In this document: positions 32,303 to 33,222 of the stretch, in pieces | Numbering within the stretch: position 1 is the first letter of the stretch | Layout: each line of letters begins with the position of its first letter | From: Candidatus Methylomirabilis sp. | GTDB taxonomy: Bacteria; Methylomirabilota; Methylomirabilia; Methylomirabilales; Methylomirabilaceae | DNA length: 33,222 nucleotides | Direction of reading: 5' to 3' | Assembly (NCBI GenBank): GCA_002634395.1 | Contig: NSJM01000029.1 | Coordinates: 1 to 33,222 of the forward strand | Translations under genes and position numbers: made by a program | Notes under the pieces: model-generated | Told to the model about the DNA's origin: nothing | Seen by the model: only the letters and a program-made list of their open reading frames with translations | The model's database searches: none

Positions 32303-33222
32303 GTGAATAAGCTTTCCGTAGGTGTGAACGACATAACGATGGCCCGCACTCGGCCGATCATCCGTCCGACTGCCTTTGACTGGAATCCGACCCTTGAACT
32401 ACGACTGGCGAAGATCGATGAGGGGATGATCTTTTATGCGGTAACCGGCGAGGGCCCGCCGCTTCTATTGCTTCACGGCTTTGGAGGAGAGGTCTGGATG
32501 TGGGAAAGGCAGGTGGCGGCGCTGTCAAAGAGGTATCGCCTGTACATCCCAGATCTCCTCGGATACGGCTATTCCGATCGGCCGAGGGTCGACTACACGC
32601 CGTCGCTTTTTATCGGTATGATTCGGCAGTTCATGGACCGACTCGGTGTGAGATGTGCCAGCCTAACCGGCAACTCAATGGGTGGGGGAATCGCCTGGGC
32701 GTTCGCCCTCACTCATCCCGATCGGGTTGACAAGCTTGTCCTGATTGATAGCATTCCCCCGCAGGTAGTTCCCGCGGTTCGCAATCGCCTCTTTCGCTGG
32801 TTCCTCGCGATCCGACACGTCCCCCTATTACCATACCTGGCCGTCGCATTACGGACTCGAGGCATGGTGCGGGTGGCGCTCATGCAGGTCGTCTATAACG
32901 ATCGACTGATCACTGAGACCGTGGTCGAACGGCAGCATCGGATCGGTCGCATGACTGGGACCGCCAGGGTCATGGCCTCTACAGTGCGCTACGCTGATGA
33001 GGTTGCCCGGTATGCCGACGCGCTGGCGACCTTGCGCAAGCCGACGCTGATCATCTGGGGCGACCAGGACGAACTGTTTCCTGTGGAGGTTGGGAAGCAG
33101 CTCCACGCCTCAATTCGGGATTCCGAACTGGTCGTGATCAAAGACAGCGGTCATATGCCGATGTGGGAGACACCCGACGAGACCAACCAGGCGATCCTGG
33201 AGTTCCTCGGCCGTCCCCCGGA
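32303..33222 (+). CDS. Alpha/beta-fold hydrolase, C-terminus cut by window edge
   Basis: Serine hydrolase of the alpha/beta fold; open to the last base with 306 codons visible. The oxyanion motif LLLLHGFGGEVWMW, nucleophile elbow GNSMGGG (Ser), acid in WGDQDELFP (Asp) and the SGHMP histidine form a full triad, so nearly the whole domain is present. It resembles lipase/esterase and MhpC-like hydrolases; substrate unknown. The start is uncertain: GTG at 32303 has a poor ribosome site, and ATG at 32339 is an alternative. AGGAGA just upstream is better placed for a GTG at 32290, but that frame stops after six codons overlapping the 32303 start. Confidence 0.86.
   Translation, partial: MNKLSVGVNDITMARTRPIIRPTAFDWNPTLELRLAKIDEGMIFYAVTGEGPPLLLLHGFGGEVWMWERQVAALSKRYRLYIPDLLGYGYSDRPRVDYTPSLFIGMIRQFMDRLGVRCASLTGNSMGGGIAWAFALTHPDRVDKLVLIDSIPPQVVPAVRNRLFRWFLAIRHVPLLPYLAVALRTRGMVRVALMQVVYNDRLITETVVERQHRIGRMTGTARVMASTVRYADEVARYADALATLRKPTLIIWGDQDELFPVEVGKQLHASIRDSELVVIKDSGHMPMWETPDETNQAILEFLGRPP

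Overview
The window is a bacterial chromosome segment with no CRISPR array, rRNA, tRNA, transposase or phage gene that I can see. Its GC-rich coding, Gram-negative envelope genes (lytic transglycosylase, lipoprotein, TonB-receptor remnant), periplasmic c-type cytochrome and copper proteins suggest an environmental respiratory Gram-negative. The overall flavour resembles candidate phylum NC10 (Methylomirabilota). That placement is an impression from gene content; no diagnostic marker such as pmoA, nod or 16S lies here.

Layout. (1) 1-3213, minus strand: a chaperone group dnaK - hsp20 - dnaJ (dnaJ cut by the window edge), behind a sigma70-type promoter and without a CIRCE element. (2) 3470-6389, plus strand: cutA, then a LysM-containing MltD-like lytic transglycosylase preceded by an exact sigma54 consensus site and a strong sigma70 promoter in tandem, then a small membrane protein. 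(3) 6367-9021, an accessory patch: the remnant of a TonB-dependent receptor, an orphan LuxR-type HTH protein and an exported HbpS/GlcG-type haem-binding protein, the last two bracketed by two copies of a 22-bp direct repeat with a palindromic core. (4) 9022-14091: a CotA/laccase-like multicopper oxidase and an unusual fusion of cytochrome c, an amicyanin-like cupredoxin and a beta-propeller, closed by a strong terminator. (5) 14213-16950: a CbbY-like HAD phosphatase, alanine dehydrogenase and a SAM methyltransferase, apparently one operon. (6) 17080-18712, minus: a BrnT/BrnA toxin-antitoxin pair and an unknown lipoprotein. (7) 18913-28860, minus: rluD-type pseudouridine synthase, lspA and ileS, and upstream of them the rod-shape operon mreB-mreC-mreD-mrdA-rodA with overlapping stop/start codons. 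(8) 29079-33222: a membrane-anchored SurA/PpiD-like chaperone, a half-length TauE/SafE transporter, a membrane metallophosphoesterase and a divergent alpha/beta hydrolase that runs off the end.

How parts may work together. The multicopper oxidase and the cytochrome/cupredoxin/propeller fusion are adjacent, both exported, and together carry all the centres needed to pass electrons between a periplasmic substrate and O2. They are the best candidate for an undescribed system here. The upstream haem-binding protein, LuxR regulator and TonB-receptor relic hint at a haem or metal theme, but that link is inference. The shape operon and ileS-lspA-rluD are ordinary housekeeping blocks.

A second theme is repeats. 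Heptamer tandem arrays sit inside rluD and across the ileS/lspA junction, a hexamer array lies in the oxidase signal peptide, an interspersed palindromic fragment lies inside the transglycosylase gene, and several short palindromic elements lie between genes.
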